A stretch of 24,739 nucleotides of DNA, taken from assembly GCA_964373615.1 (NCBI GenBank), contig CAYJVP010000002.1, forward strand, positions 1 to 24,739, given 5' to 3'. Positions 24,321 to 24,739 of this stretch are shown here, in pieces. A program made the position numbers and the translations under genes. The DNA is from CAYJVP01 sp964373615. GTDB taxonomy: Bacteria; Patescibacteriota; Patescibacteriia; UBA9934; GWF2-40-263. Numbering within the stretch: position 1 is the first letter of the stretch; every line of letters begins with the position of its first letter. Under the pieces are notes generated by a model. That model was not told the origin of the DNA. It saw only the letters and a program-made list of their open reading frames with translations, and made no database searches.

Positions 24321-24364
24321 GACTAAAACTCCCAGGTGTGACTCACACCGTGGGAGTTTTAGTC
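24321..24364. terminator. Bidirectional terminator between converging genes
   Basis: A perfect 14-bp inverted repeat, GACTAAAACTCCCA (24321-24334) / TGGGAGTTTTAGTC (24351-24364), encloses a second stem GGTGTGA / TCACACC (24335-24349) with one bulged G. Each strand carries a T4 on its 3' side, so the hairpin can end the giant-gene operon on the plus strand and the partial gene on the minus strand. Confidence 0.88.
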
Positions 24365-24432
24365 AAATGAAAACCGGCGCGGATCACGAGGGATCCGGCC
24401 GGGAAGGGGAAGGAGTGCGAACGGTGCGTCCG

Positions 24433-24739
24433 CTACTCCTCGTAGGCCTCGATGAGGACGTACTGATACTCGCTTCCGAGCTCACCGTCGGGATTGTATT
24501 TGGCGAGGTAGGCCTCGTTGCCGTTGGCCCGCCCTTCCTGGTACGTGCCGGACTCCTCGCAGGTGCCCGAGAAGTTGGCCTCGGAGAACATGACCGCGCA
24601 CGCGAATGCTTCCCCGTCGATCACGCGTTCATCGTTGCCGTCGCCATCGAGGTCGGACTCGTCGACATCGATTTCGTGGTCATCGCCCCACTGGTCGCGG
24701 TACAGGCCCGAGGCCTTGAAGCTCCAGTCGCCGGGCTCG
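24433..24739 (-). CDS. C-terminal part of a secreted-type acidic protein (5' truncated by window edge)
   Basis: The minus-strand frame is open from the window edge to a stop at 24433-24435, giving about 101 residues with no start of its own needed; the GTG at 24624 is just an internal codon. It contains DVDESDLDGDGNDERVIDGEAF, a calcium-loop-like Asp-rich stretch. CAVMFSEANFSGTCEESGTYQEG, with two cysteines, follows, and the ending is aromatic and acidic (SEYQYVLIEAYEE). The composition (Asp, Glu, Gly, Tyr, Cys) recalls the giant protein. Function unknown. It converges on the giant gene and shares the hairpin at 24321-24364. Strong GC-rich codon bias (GAC, GAG, GGC) supports real coding. Confidence 0.7.
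   Translation of the reverse strand, partial: EPGDWSFKASGLYRDQWGDDHEIDVDESDLDGDGNDERVIDGEAFACAVMFSEANFSGTCEESGTYQEGRANGNEAYLAKYNPDGELGSEYQYVLIEAYEE

Overview
This window looks like a chromosomal segment of a member of the Candidate Phyla Radiation (Patescibacteria) or a similarly reduced bacterium. The evidence is the very tight packing of same-strand genes, with several ATGA overlaps. YidC is short, without a large periplasmic domain, and a giant acidic cysteine-rich secreted protein and thrombospondin-3-type calcium repeats are present. Many genes lack a clear Shine-Dalgarno sequence, and several promoters sit only a few bases before the start codon. UGA is used as a normal stop at several genes, and a UGA-dependent frameshift operates in prfB. 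That argues against the UGA-recoding lineages (Gracilibacteria, Absconditabacteria). The finer taxonomic placement is inference.

Layout. Bases 1-5993 hold a plus-strand run: a small membrane protein, a class I methyltransferase, a second membrane protein, yraN, nusA, yidC, a nucleotidyltransferase-like protein and an O-antigen ligase/polymerase-like membrane protein. Bases 6018-7133 hold two minus-strand genes that are visibly more AT-rich than the rest: a matrixin-type secreted zinc metalloprotease and a secreted or anchored protein of unknown function. They look recently acquired. Bases 7134-7756 are a gene-free, repeat-rich stretch. It contains a MITE-like element of about 300 bp with about 22-bp terminal inverted repeats, then a consensus promoter and a CIRCE operator that drive groES-groEL (7757-9780).

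A small DUF4870-like membrane protein follows at 9843-10199. A 126-bp imperfect palindrome (10197-10322) separates it from prfB, whose full coding sequence requires a classic +1 programmed frameshift at a CTT-TGA site. prfB, an NAD-dependent epimerase, tsaC and rsmA form a translation-centred overlapping operon (10329-13690).

A new promoter at about 13721 starts a two-gene surface module. It consists of a 250-aa membrane-anchored protein with calcium-binding repeats and a 3245-aa secreted protein containing roughly 140 cysteines (hand count), a recurrent C-x4-[VA]-G-C motif, two carbohydrate-binding-like beta domains and a PKD-like segment. This module is the best candidate for an undescribed system: a giant disulfide-rich, calcium-dependent surface structure or adhesin. 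A long symmetric hairpin (24321-24364) ends the operon. It also serves a converging, 5'-truncated secreted-protein gene on the minus strand at the right edge.

The window is also rich in small palindromic or tandem repeat families. They lie between genes (8060-8149, 10197-10322, 7361-7659, 24262-24320) and appear to have entered coding sequence in yidC (3772-3810) and rsmA (13185-13203).
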